Part shown: positions 7,215-14,627 of the stretch, piece after piece
How positions within the stretch are numbered: the first letter of the stretch is position 1
Layout of the letters: each line of letters starts with the position of its first letter
Assembly: GCA_002407845.1 (NCBI GenBank)
Contig: DHPK01000031.1
Span: 76,348-91,906, forward strand
Direction: 5' to 3'
Length of the DNA stretch: 15,559 nt
Source of the DNA: Leptolinea sp. UBA5366
GTDB taxonomy: Bacteria > Chloroflexota > Anaerolineae > Anaerolineales > Anaerolineaceae
Translations under genes and position numbers: made by a program
The notes under the pieces: generated by a model
The model's input: the letters and a program-made list of their open reading frames with translations, nothing else
Database searches by the model: none
What the model was told of the DNA's origin: nothing

Positions 7215-8348
7215 ATGAAAGTCCTCTACTTTACCCGAGATTATACGCCGCATGATTTCCGCTTTCTCAACGCGCTTGTTGAGATCGGACATGAGGTTCA
7301 TTATTTACGGCTGGAAGATTCCGGCCGCAACCTCGAAAGCCGCCCGCTGCCCTCAACCGTTCACCCGGTTGAATGGAACTGGGGCAAAGAACCGTTTCAG
7401 ATGAAAGATGCTGAGACAATAGTGCGCGATCTCAAACAAATTTGGGATCGAATTCAACCGGATATTATTCACAGCGGTCCGCTGCCGGACGTTTCCTGGC
7501 TGACTGCGAAAGCCGGACTGCATCCCCACGCGGCGATGTCCTGGGGGTTCGATTTGATGCATGATATCGAAGTCGATCCAGTGATGCGCAGCAACGCTGC
7601 AGAGGCATTGCAGACTGCGGATTGGTTCTTGGGTGACTGCTACGTCGAACGCGATGCGGCAGTCAAACTGGGGCTGGACGAAGCGCACACGACCATTTTC
7701 CCATGGGGCATTGATCCGCGGCGTTTCAAGCATGGGATCAGTCAGGTTCGGAGTCAAATTGCTGCTGAACAGGATTTCCTGATGCTCAGCCTGCGATCGC
7801 TAGAACCGAATTACAGCGTTGAGACAACCGTCCGCGCATTTTTGCAGGCGGCTGCGGTTGAACCACGGCTCAAACTGCTGATGCTGGCGGATGGCAGCCA
7901 GCTTCAAAGCTTGCGAGCGATTGCTGCACAGGCACCGGCTGCAATTCAGCAGCGGATCAACTGGTATGGGCGCATTCCGAATGAGCAGCTGGTTGATTTT
8001 TACCGCGCTTCGGATCTTTACCTCAGCGCATCGATTACCGACGGATCTTCTGTCTCGCTGCTCGAAGCGATGGGCTGCGAAGTGCCGGTTCTGGTTTCCG
8101 CCATTCCCGGCAATCTGGAATGGGTGACCGAAGGAAAGACTGGCTACCTGTTTAAGACTGGCGCAACCGGCGAACTGGCGGAAAAAATGCTGTGGTGCAC
8201 GCAGAATCAGGATGCCCTGCGCCGGACTGCGGCTGCAGCCCGTCAGCAGATTGAAGAAAAAGCAGATTGGGATAAAAATAAATTCAGGCTGACAGAAGCC
8301 TATCAAGGCGCACTGAGCGTCAGCCGCGAACGGAGCGGGAAATTCTGA
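7215..8348 (+). CDS. Glycosyltransferase family 4-like protein
   Basis: This is a 377-residue soluble GT-B glycosyltransferase. The N-terminal domain begins MKVLYFTRDYTPHDFRFLNA, which is typical for GT4 and ends the first strand in an acceptor-site loop. It is followed by IQPDIIHSGPLPD (80-92). The interdomain region has PWGIDPRRF (163-171). The donor domain holds SASITDGSSVSLLEAMGCEV (271-290) and then SAIPGNLEWV. In the usual GT4 E-x7-E motif the first Glu is replaced by Asp276 and the second is Glu284; a DGSSVSLLEAM form occurs in a recognised GT4 branch, so activity is expected. The start is fixed by GGAGG at 7203-7207. The stop overlaps the cytidylyltransferase start (TGATG). The gene lies between the NeuB-like synthase and SpsF-like genes, so it may transfer a sugar next to the nonulosonate. 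Its donor is unknown. Confidence 0.85.
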   Translation: MKVLYFTRDYTPHDFRFLNALVEIGHEVHYLRLEDSGRNLESRPLPSTVHPVEWNWGKEPFQMKDAETIVRDLKQIWDRIQPDIIHSGPLPDVSWLTAKAGLHPHAAMSWGFDLMHDIEVDPVMRSNAAEALQTADWFLGDCYVERDAAVKLGLDEAHTTIFPWGIDPRRFKHGISQVRSQIAAEQDFLMLSLRSLEPNYSVETTVRAFLQAAAVEPRLKLLMLADGSQLQSLRAIAAQAPAAIQQRINWYGRIPNEQLVDFYRASDLYLSASITDGSSVSLLEAMGCEVPVLVSAIPGNLEWVTEGKTGYLFKTGATGELAEKMLWCTQNQDALRRTAAAARQQIEEKADWDKNKFRLTEAYQGALSVSRERSGKF

Positions 8349-9124
8349 TGAAAACTTCTCTGATTATTCAGGCGCGCATGGGATCAAGCCGGCTGCCCGG
8401 AAAAGTATTGAAACCGCTGCAGGGCAAACCCATGCTGGAATGGGTCGCTCGGCGCGGTTTGCGTGCTGACATGGTCGATGAGGTCGTGGTTGCGACAACC
8501 GTTGCGCCCGAAGATGAAGCGATTGCTCTGTGGTGCGATCAGGCAGGTATTCCCTGCGTCCGCGGCTCTGTTTTTGATGTGCTTGACCGGTTTTATCAGA
8601 CTGCCCTTGCTCGCAGTTCAGACCGCATTGTGCGGGTCACGGCAGATTGTCCGCTGATTGACCCGGGAATATTGGACGACACAATCCGGCTTTTCAAAGA
8701 GACCGATTCAGATTTCAGCGCGAATCGCCTGCCGCCGCCCTGGCATCGCACTTTCCCGATCGGATTGGATGTCGAGGTCGTTTCTTTTAAAATGCTCGAA
8801 CGCGCCTGGCAGGAAGCTGATCAGGATTATGAGCGCGAGCATGTGATGCCCTGGTTTTATAATACAGAAGGACGCTGCAAAGTCAGCATTTTGGATCATA
8901 ACCCGGATTACGGGATGCACCGCTGGACAGTCGATACTCCGGATGATTACGCGCTGCTGCAGGAAATCTTTCATCGGCTGCCTGATCCGCTGCATGCATC
9001 ATGGCTCGATGTTTTAGCGCTGGTGAGCGAAAATCCGGAACTTGAACGGATCAACGAGTCTACCCATGCTAAACAAGTGAATGCTGTTGACGAGCGCATT
9101 CAAAAGAAAGCAGACCCACAATGA
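8348..9124 (+). CDS. SpsF-like CMP-sugar cytidylyltransferase
   Basis: The 258-residue protein belongs to the SpsF/KdsB-related nucleotidyltransferases, which activate keto-deoxy sugar acids with CTP. The nucleotide-binding loop QARMGSSRLPGKVL lies at 8-21, followed by DEVVVATT (44-51), RVTADCPLIDP (96-106), EREHVMPWFY (162-171) and RWTVDTPDDY (192-201). It is a single domain. It is not fused to the PseG-like glycosyltransferase/hydrolase domain or the N-acetyltransferase found in some relatives, and no such gene is adjacent. With the NeuB-like enzyme two genes upstream, the natural reading is that it makes the CMP-activated form of that nonulosonate for the cluster's transferases. It overlaps both neighbours (1 base upstream, 4 bases downstream), so its translation is probably coupled to theirs. 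The function class is solid; the exact sugar is inferred. Confidence 0.87.
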   Translation: MKTSLIIQARMGSSRLPGKVLKPLQGKPMLEWVARRGLRADMVDEVVVATTVAPEDEAIALWCDQAGIPCVRGSVFDVLDRFYQTALARSSDRIVRVTADCPLIDPGILDDTIRLFKETDSDFSANRLPPPWHRTFPIGLDVEVVSFKMLERAWQEADQDYEREHVMPWFYNTEGRCKVSILDHNPDYGMHRWTVDTPDDYALLQEIFHRLPDPLHASWLDVLALVSENPELERINESTHAKQVNAVDERIQKKADPQ

Positions 9125-10062
9125 GCCTGATGACAATTTTCATCTCTCCTAAGCCTTTTACGCGCGATCACATTGCGACGATTCAGTGGAACGCGATTCA
9201 ATCCTGGAAACAGCTTGGATCGGATGTTGATATTGTGCTGATCGGCGAGGATGACGGCGTCAAAGAAGCTGCGGCGAACCTTCATGTGCGCTACATTGCG
9301 AAGGTCAGGCGGAACGAATCCGGAACCCCCTTGCTCAGCGACATTTTCACCTTGGCACGCGACACTTCCGATTCACCGCTGCTGGCGTATGTCAATGCGG
9401 ATATCATCCTTTTTCCTGATTTTCTTGAGCGTGCCCGCCAGATCAGCCAGCACGAAAAGGAATTTCTGCTGGTCGGTCAGCGCTGGGATCTTGATGTCCG
9501 CCAGCGCATCGATTTTTCGGACGGCTGGGAAACGCGCGTCAGAATGGACATGGCGAAAAGAGCCCGACGCCACCCGGCAGGCGGCAGTGACTATTTCGTT
9601 TATCCGCGCGCCTGTTTTCAGACGATCCCTGAGTTTGCGATCGGTCGCTCGGGATGGGATAACTGGATGTTTTACGAAGCGCGTTATCGAAATTGGAAGC
9701 TGATCAATTGCACAGATGCGATTGACATTATCCATCAGGATCATGATTATGCCCATCTGCCAGACGGAAAATCCCATTACCGGCTGCCGGAATCGAAACG
9801 GAATGTGGATCTGGCAGGCGGCAGGCGAACGATTTTTACCCTGCTCGATTGTGATTGGAAGCTCACAGCGGACGGGCAGCTCAAACGTCCGGCGCTGACA
9901 AAAAAGAAGATCATGCGGGAGATGGAAATTTTTCCGCTGATCAAATTGAAATCCAGAAAACTTGGCGAAGTCGGCTATGCTGTTTTTCACCCCAAAAAAG
10001 CTTATGGTGAATTTCGCTCGAAACTGCGCGCAGCAGCGAAGAAAGACAGCCCGGCGGACTGA
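9121..10062 (+). CDS. Putative GT-A-like glycosyltransferase of an uncharacterised family
   Basis: The 313-residue protein begins like a nucleotide-diphospho-sugar transferase: TIFISPKPF (5-13), DIVLIGEDDG (37-46) and, after a spacer, LLAYVNADIILFPDF (87-101). There NAD (92-94) stands where a GT-A DxD motif is expected. The second half has strong motifs: HPAGGSDYFVYPR (151-163), GRSGWDNWMFYEAR (175-188), IIHQDHDYAHLP (203-214) and NVDLAGGRRTIFTLLD (228-243). I recall this motif set from uncharacterised proteins in other surface-glycan clusters, but cannot name a tested member. It ends with a basic tail. It starts within the SpsF-like stop (ATGA), with no clear ribosome site of its own, so coupled translation is likely; Met4 is an alternative start. 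It is a candidate user of the CMP-sugar made by the preceding gene, on grounds of position only. Confidence 0.65.
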   Translation: MSLMTIFISPKPFTRDHIATIQWNAIQSWKQLGSDVDIVLIGEDDGVKEAAANLHVRYIAKVRRNESGTPLLSDIFTLARDTSDSPLLAYVNADIILFPDFLERARQISQHEKEFLLVGQRWDLDVRQRIDFSDGWETRVRMDMAKRARRHPAGGSDYFVYPRACFQTIPEFAIGRSGWDNWMFYEARYRNWKLINCTDAIDIIHQDHDYAHLPDGKSHYRLPESKRNVDLAGGRRTIFTLLDCDWKLTADGQLKRPALTKKKIMREMEIFPLIKLKSRKLGEVGYAVFHPKKAYGEFRSKLRAAAKKDSPAD

Positions 10063-10084
10063 GTGGACTTGAAAGCGAACCTCC

Positions 10085-11032
10085 ATGCGAATCGGACAAA
10101 ATCCTGCAAAATTTGTCAATGAAGTTGCCAAACCTGCCCGTGTAACGGTTGCAGTTCTAAACTATATTCCGTTTATCAGCGGTTATTATCTTGAACTGCC
10201 GCAGGTGCTGAAAACCTGTTTGGACAGCATTCGCGCTGGTGCCTCTGACGTTGATTTTGACTTGCTGGTGTTTGACAACGGCAGCTGTCCTGAAATAAAA
10301 AAATATCTGAAGGACGAGCTGGAGGAAGGACGGATTCAGTATCTGATTCTTTCCGAGAAAAACCTCGGCAAAGGCGGCGCCTGGAATGTGATGCTGGAAG
10401 CAGCTCCCGGCGAGATCATTGCTTACGCGGATAATGACTGCCTTTTTTCATCTGGATGGTTATCGAAATCGATTGAACTGCTGGAAACTTTTCCCCGGGT
10501 CGGTATGGTGACAGCCCGCCCGTTTCGCACCAATCCGGATTTCTATAGCGCAACGCTTGATTGGGCTGAACAGACTCCGAATGCTTTGCTCGAAGCGGGG
10601 CACTTCCTGCCTTTTGACGTCTTTCGCGCTTTTGATATTAGTCTGGGACAGAGCGAATCCGAAATCCAGTCGCATTACGAATCGAGCATTGATCAGCGCC
10701 TTTCGTATAACGGGCTGCAGGCGCTGGCTGGCGCGTCCCACTGGCAGTTTACAGCGTATAAAAGCGTGCTGCGTGAATTCCTGCCATTTCAAATGGATCG
10801 CCCGATGGGGCAGGTGAAGCAGCTGGACATGCGCATGAATGAAAGCGGTTATTTGCGCCTGATGCCGACTGAACCTTACGTGATGAATATGAGCAACACG
10901 CTGGCAGAGGCGCCCCAGCAGAACCTGAAGCAGGAGAAAAAGGCTGCGCACCTGCGTGATTTTCCGCCGCTGCGGAAACTGCTGCTGAGTTTTTATAACC
11001 GTATTTTTCACTGGTATTATGACGAAAGATAA
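10085..11032 (+). CDS. Family 2 glycosyltransferase (GT-A)
   Basis: The 315-residue protein has a GT2 core: VAVLNYIPF at the first strand (22-30), LLVFDNGSCPE (60-70), EKNLGKGGAWNVMLEAAPGE (91-110) and the metal/nucleotide-binding AYADNDCLFSSGWL (113-126) with the Asp-Asn-Asp form of the DxD motif. The GMVTARPFRTN segment (140-150) follows. No membrane segment is visible, so it is a cytoplasmic transferase rather than a processive synthase. The start is ATG 10085, 22 bases after the previous stop, with no good ribosome site. The C-terminal 100 residues or so are not recognisable. The acceptor and donor are unknown. Its place between the putative transferase at 9121 and the GT-B protein at 11083 fits stepwise chain assembly. 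Confidence 0.85.
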   Translation: MRIGQNPAKFVNEVAKPARVTVAVLNYIPFISGYYLELPQVLKTCLDSIRAGASDVDFDLLVFDNGSCPEIKKYLKDELEEGRIQYLILSEKNLGKGGAWNVMLEAAPGEIIAYADNDCLFSSGWLSKSIELLETFPRVGMVTARPFRTNPDFYSATLDWAEQTPNALLEAGHFLPFDVFRAFDISLGQSESEIQSHYESSIDQRLSYNGLQALAGASHWQFTAYKSVLREFLPFQMDRPMGQVKQLDMRMNESGYLRLMPTEPYVMNMSNTLAEAPQQNLKQEKKAAHLRDFPPLRKLLLSFYNRIFHWYYDER

Positions 11033-11045
11033 ACCGATTGTGACC

Positions 11046-11066
11046 TTTTCCTTTTGAAATGGAAAA
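11046..11066 (+). other. Weak 6-bp inverted repeat in a 50-base gap
   Basis: TTTTCC (11046-11051) and GGAAAA (11061-11066) could pair around a 9-base loop, in the gap between the GT2 and the second GT-B gene. The stem is short and AT-rich, with no T run after it. I would not call it a terminator, and it may be chance. Confidence 0.15.
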
Positions 11067-11082
11067 ACAATTGATTTCCTGA

Positions 11083-12603
11083 ATGCTGAAAGCAGAGACA
11101 ATGACCCAACCAACCCGACAAAAGACAATTCTCATCAGTGCTGATCATGGCCTCGCGATCGTCTATTTCTTACAGACTGACGTTGTCCAGACGCTGCTGA
11201 ACAAAGGCTTCCGCGTGGTAATGATGACGGATGATGGGGTGACTGACAAGATTAGAGAAAAATTCCAACAGCCGAACCTTTATTTTGAGGGGCTCCGGCT
11301 CAAGGAAGCAAAGGCTTATTTTGAGCGCATCGATCATACGCGGCAGTATTGGCTGCATTTTCTGCGCTGGATGGGCGGCTCTGATCGGGTGAATACGAAT
11401 GCGATTGACAGCCACATGCGGCAAATGGCGCATGAAACTTCGCGCGGCGGGAAATTGCTGATGCCGTATATCCGGCTGCGGACGCGCGCGCTGCGCGGTT
11501 CAGCGGCTGCCCGGGAAAAGCTGGTGCGATCCCAACAGAAATACACACCGCATCTTTATGATGATCTGTTTGAAAAATATGAGCCGGATCTGGTGATCGC
11601 CAGCACAGCTGGCTGGCGGCTGGATCGCTACCTGCTGCGCGATGCGGCGGCTAAGGGCATCGAAACCTGTTACGCGGTCATCGGCTGGGATAACCCGAGC
11701 AGTTACCGCCTGCCGGGCGCACCGGTGCAGTGGGCCAATTGCTGGTCTGAAATCCAGAAAAAAGAACTCGTTGACGGTGCGGACTGGGTCGTGGAACGAG
11801 TGCATGTTGGCGGGATTCCAACGTATGACGGATATTTCCGCAAGACCTGGCAGCTGAGCCGCGAGGAGTATTTCCGGCTGCATCAGCTTGACCCAAATCG
11901 CAAACTGATCTCGTTTGCCTGCAGCTTTGTGACCTTTTCGCCGAACTATCAGGACATTGAGGCGCTGGTCAACCTGGTTTCACAGGAAAAGCTTTCTCAG
12001 CCGTCCCAGCTGCTGATTCGGCTGCATCCGAACCATTTTATGCCAGGTTCGCTGTTTGAAGGCGAGGCGCAAAAAATTCGGGAACTGATTGATGGAAAGC
12101 CGAATATTCATCTGGTTGAGCCGGTCGCGCTGGGCGGCGATCTCGGCTTTTATTCAGGGGAGGACATGCCGGAAAAAGATTCGATGATGGCATGGTCGGA
12201 CGTCTTCTGCACAGTTTATTCGACGATGGTGGTCGAAACAGCAATCCATGACCGCCCGATCATCAGCATCTGCATTGACGCACCGGGCGGCTGGAACAAG
12301 CCGGAAAAATTTGATCTGTCCCTCTCTGAAATCGGTGAATGGCCAACACATGAGCGCTTCCGGCAGGCAAATGCCGGAAAGGTCGTGTATAACGAAGCCG
12401 AACTTCAGCAAGCACTGAATTTTTATCTTGACAACCCGCAGGCAGACCAGGCAGAACGCAGGCAGTTCATCCTCGATGAGTGCACTTTTACGGACGGGTC
12501 TGCCGGAGTGCGCACCGCAGCTTATTTTGCAGCAGTGGCTGAAAATGCAGTGCGTCATACCGAGCCTGTCTATCAGTTTGAGCCGCTGAAACCGGCATCC
12601 TGA
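11083..12603 (+). CDS. Second capsule-synthesis/CDP-glycerol-transferase-like GT-B protein
   Basis: This 506-residue protein is built like the one at 1611 but is clearly different in sequence. The first strand, KTILISADHGLAIVYFLQTD (14-33), leads into an N-terminal domain. IGWDNPSSYRLPGAPVQW (200-217) matches the WDN pattern seen in CDP-glycerol glycerophosphotransferase-like and surface-carbohydrate proteins. The donor domain carries LIRLHP (311-316) and YSTMVVETAIHDRPIIS (379-395), in which the Glu and the following helix would hold the nucleotide. No signal peptide or membrane helix is visible. It may transfer a sugar or a polyol phosphate. ATG 11083 gives the longest frame. ATG 11101 (MTQPTRQK), preceded by the purine-rich GAAAGCAGAGAC, is an equally fair start and removes six residues. 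The stop lies 5 bases before the membrane transferase. Confidence 0.75.
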   Translation: MLKAETMTQPTRQKTILISADHGLAIVYFLQTDVVQTLLNKGFRVVMMTDDGVTDKIREKFQQPNLYFEGLRLKEAKAYFERIDHTRQYWLHFLRWMGGSDRVNTNAIDSHMRQMAHETSRGGKLLMPYIRLRTRALRGSAAAREKLVRSQQKYTPHLYDDLFEKYEPDLVIASTAGWRLDRYLLRDAAAKGIETCYAVIGWDNPSSYRLPGAPVQWANCWSEIQKKELVDGADWVVERVHVGGIPTYDGYFRKTWQLSREEYFRLHQLDPNRKLISFACSFVTFSPNYQDIEALVNLVSQEKLSQPSQLLIRLHPNHFMPGSLFEGEAQKIRELIDGKPNIHLVEPVALGGDLGFYSGEDMPEKDSMMAWSDVFCTVYSTMVVETAIHDRPIISICIDAPGGWNKPEKFDLSLSEIGEWPTHERFRQANAGKVVYNEAELQQALNFYLDNPQADQAERRQFILDECTFTDGSAGVRTAAYFAAVAENAVRHTEPVYQFEPLKPAS

Positions 12604-12608
12604 CGCCC

Positions 12609-14627
12609 GTGAAACGGCTTCTTTTTTCCGCGCTGACTTTTATTGAAACTCTTTTGGCTGTGCGGCTGCTTTGGAAGCCTTCAGCCGATGGAGCTATATC
12701 GCCGATTCGGCTGCTGCTGATCGGGCTAGCAGGAGGTTTCTTCCTAACCACGCTCTTCGCAGGCAAGCATTGGACGCAGCTGAAGCGTTTTCATGCGAAG
12801 ATCGGAGTCACGGGTCTTTTCCTCGGACTGGTTTGTTTTTCCAGTAAAATCGTTTCCCGATATTATTTTGACAACCCAGCGCTCGATCGAATGACAGCTT
12901 ATCTGAACCAAGGCATGCCTTTCATTCTACTGCTCGGTGTCGTTTCACTGCAGACCGCGATTCTCGTTCTGATTGCTTTTTCGCAGCAGGATCGCTCAGC
13001 AGTCTGCGGTTCGCTGCGAATGCTGCAAGAGGGTAGGATCGTCTGGCAAAGTGCATTGATTCTGGCTGCCTGTCTGCTGCTGATGCTGGCTTTTATTCCG
13101 ATTCGGGCAAATTATTATCCTTCGTTCGATTCCTCGATTTTCAGCTATATCGGCCGCCAGATCTGGCAGGGAGGGCTGCCTTATGTCGATGGATGGGATC
13201 ACAAACCAGCTGTGATTTTCTATCTTGATGCGCTTGGACTTTGGCTGACAAATGGTCATTTGATCGGCATCTGGCTGCTGGAGTTCTGCGCAGTGTTCGC
13301 GGGTGGTCTGATCTTTTTCAATGTTTTGAAAAAATACTTTTCTGAAGCAGTCTCACTGCTGGCGGTGATTGTTGGAATTTTGCATCAGGCGCGCCTGTTT
13401 GATTTTGGCAATTACACAGAAGAGTTCTCCCTGTTTTTTCAGCTGGCTGCGCTCGGGGTCGCATTCGCGCCATTTTTTAAATCCCGCGAAAAGCTGCAGG
13501 GTTTAATCTCTGGACTCTTATGTGGGCTGGCATTTACGTGTAAACAAAATACGATCGGCATCTGGGCAGCGCTGTTGCTGTTGGATTTACTGGCGACGAT
13601 CAGCAAGCCTTCCGCTGACCGCCGTCTTGCCCGGCGCCGGTTTCTGGCGCGGTTCGGCTGGTTTGCAGCCGGATTCTTAGCAGTCAACCTGTTTTGGATC
13701 CTATTCTTTGCTTCAAAAGGCATTCTGCGGGAATATTGGGAGATCGGTTTTGTCTACAATTTGGTTTACACCCAAAAAAGCGGGGCTGGCCGCTGGGCGA
13801 CTGGCTGGACTACGCTGACTTTTCTGCCGTCACTTTCTGTTTTTCTGCTGCTGGCTTTTTTAAGCTGGTTTGGAGTCATCGGCTCGTGGCTGCTGGCTGA
13901 AAAGAGCGACCGGTGGCTGAAAAAAATCAGTGGGATTATTCGGGAAAACCGGCTGCTGGCGCTGGCAGTGCTGTGGCTGCCGGCAGAGCTGCTGCTGGCA
14001 GGGCTTTCAGGCATGAATTATCAGCATTATTTCATCCTGGCGGTCGCCCCTGCCTGCATTCTTGCTGCCTGGCTGGGGGATTCGTTGAAAAAGATCATCG
14101 TCCGCCGCTATTCCTCGGCAGCGGGATTTCTGTTTGTCGGTGTTCTGTTTTTAGGCGGGTCGGCACCCATGATTGAAATCTATCAGCAGAATTATCAGCC
14201 TCGGCTGCCGTCTGCCAACACCAAAACAGCCGAGTTCTTGCGGGAAAACACGACGGAGGACGCCGCCGTCCTGCTGTGGGGCGGTTCGCTCGCGCCTTAT
14301 GTGATGGCTGGCAGATCCGCACCGTCGCGGTATTTTAACGTTCGCCCGCTTTATCTGTTCCCGGACTTTATGCAGGATCAGCAGTGGGCGCTGTTTCTGT
14401 CCGATCTGCAGCACAGCCCGCCGGCTGTGATCATCTATATGAACGACAGCTTTTTAGCTCAAGTGCCGTATGACAGCGCTGGTTTCTGCGCCGATTTGGA
14501 ATTGGCAGCTTATCAGCAGGATGTATATCAATTCCTGTGCGACAATTATGAATATCAGGAAACGCTCAATGAGGGCATGAACGATGCCTGGGGCGTGTTT
14601 GCTTATAAAAAAGGAGAAAACCAATGA
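12609..14627 (+). CDS. Polytopic GT-C membrane glycosyltransferase (PMT_2/ArnT-like)
   Basis: The 672-residue protein is strongly hydrophobic, with roughly a dozen membrane segments, for example near residues 31-50, 64-78, 102-124, 148-165, 217-237 and several between 270 and 510. After the early helices comes an outward-facing loop with SFDSSIFSYIGRQIWQGGLP (172-191) and GWDHKPAVIFY (195-205), followed later by FTCKQNTIGIW. This is the layout of GT39/PMT_2-type proteins, where an acidic residue in that loop (here Asp174) is the likely catalytic base. The last 150 residues or so form a soluble domain. Such enzymes take sugar from a polyprenyl-phosphate carrier and act outside the membrane. 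The start is GTG 12609, 5 bases after the previous stop, with no clear ribosome site. The stop overlaps the reductase start (ATGA). Its donor and acceptor are unknown. Confidence 0.8.
   Translation: MKRLLFSALTFIETLLAVRLLWKPSADGAISPIRLLLIGLAGGFFLTTLFAGKHWTQLKRFHAKIGVTGLFLGLVCFSSKIVSRYYFDNPALDRMTAYLNQGMPFILLLGVVSLQTAILVLIAFSQQDRSAVCGSLRMLQEGRIVWQSALILAACLLLMLAFIPIRANYYPSFDSSIFSYIGRQIWQGGLPYVDGWDHKPAVIFYLDALGLWLTNGHLIGIWLLEFCAVFAGGLIFFNVLKKYFSEAVSLLAVIVGILHQARLFDFGNYTEEFSLFFQLAALGVAFAPFFKSREKLQGLISGLLCGLAFTCKQNTIGIWAALLLLDLLATISKPSADRRLARRRFLARFGWFAAGFLAVNLFWILFFASKGILREYWEIGFVYNLVYTQKSGAGRWATGWTTLTFLPSLSVFLLLAFLSWFGVIGSWLLAEKSDRWLKKISGIIRENRLLALAVLWLPAELLLAGLSGMNYQHYFILAVAPACILAAWLGDSLKKIIVRRYSSAAGFLFVGVLFLGGSAPMIEIYQQNYQPRLPSANTKTAEFLRENTTEDAAVLLWGGSLAPYVMAGRSAPSRYFNVRPLYLFPDFMQDQQWALFLSDLQHSPPAVIIYMNDSFLAQVPYDSAGFCADLELAAYQQDVYQFLCDNYEYQETLNEGMNDAWGVFAYKKGENQ
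14611..14616 (+). promoter_or_regulatory. Ribosome binding site of the aldo/keto reductase gene
   Basis: AAGGAG lies 7 bases before ATG 14624, inside the last codons of the membrane transferase gene. The reductase can therefore be translated efficiently from the same transcript. Confidence 0.65.

Noticed and set aside
4158..9124. Annotation as a standard pseudaminic, legionaminic or sialic acid cluster
   Set aside because: No aminotransferase, acetyltransferase or UDP-sugar hydrolase/epimerase is present in the window, and a reductase is present instead. The end product should not be named from homology alone.
9373..10131. Minus-strand open frame of 252 codons opposite the 9121 transferase
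   Set aside because: The plus-strand product carries strong ordered motifs. The antisense frame has none and spans the gene junction.
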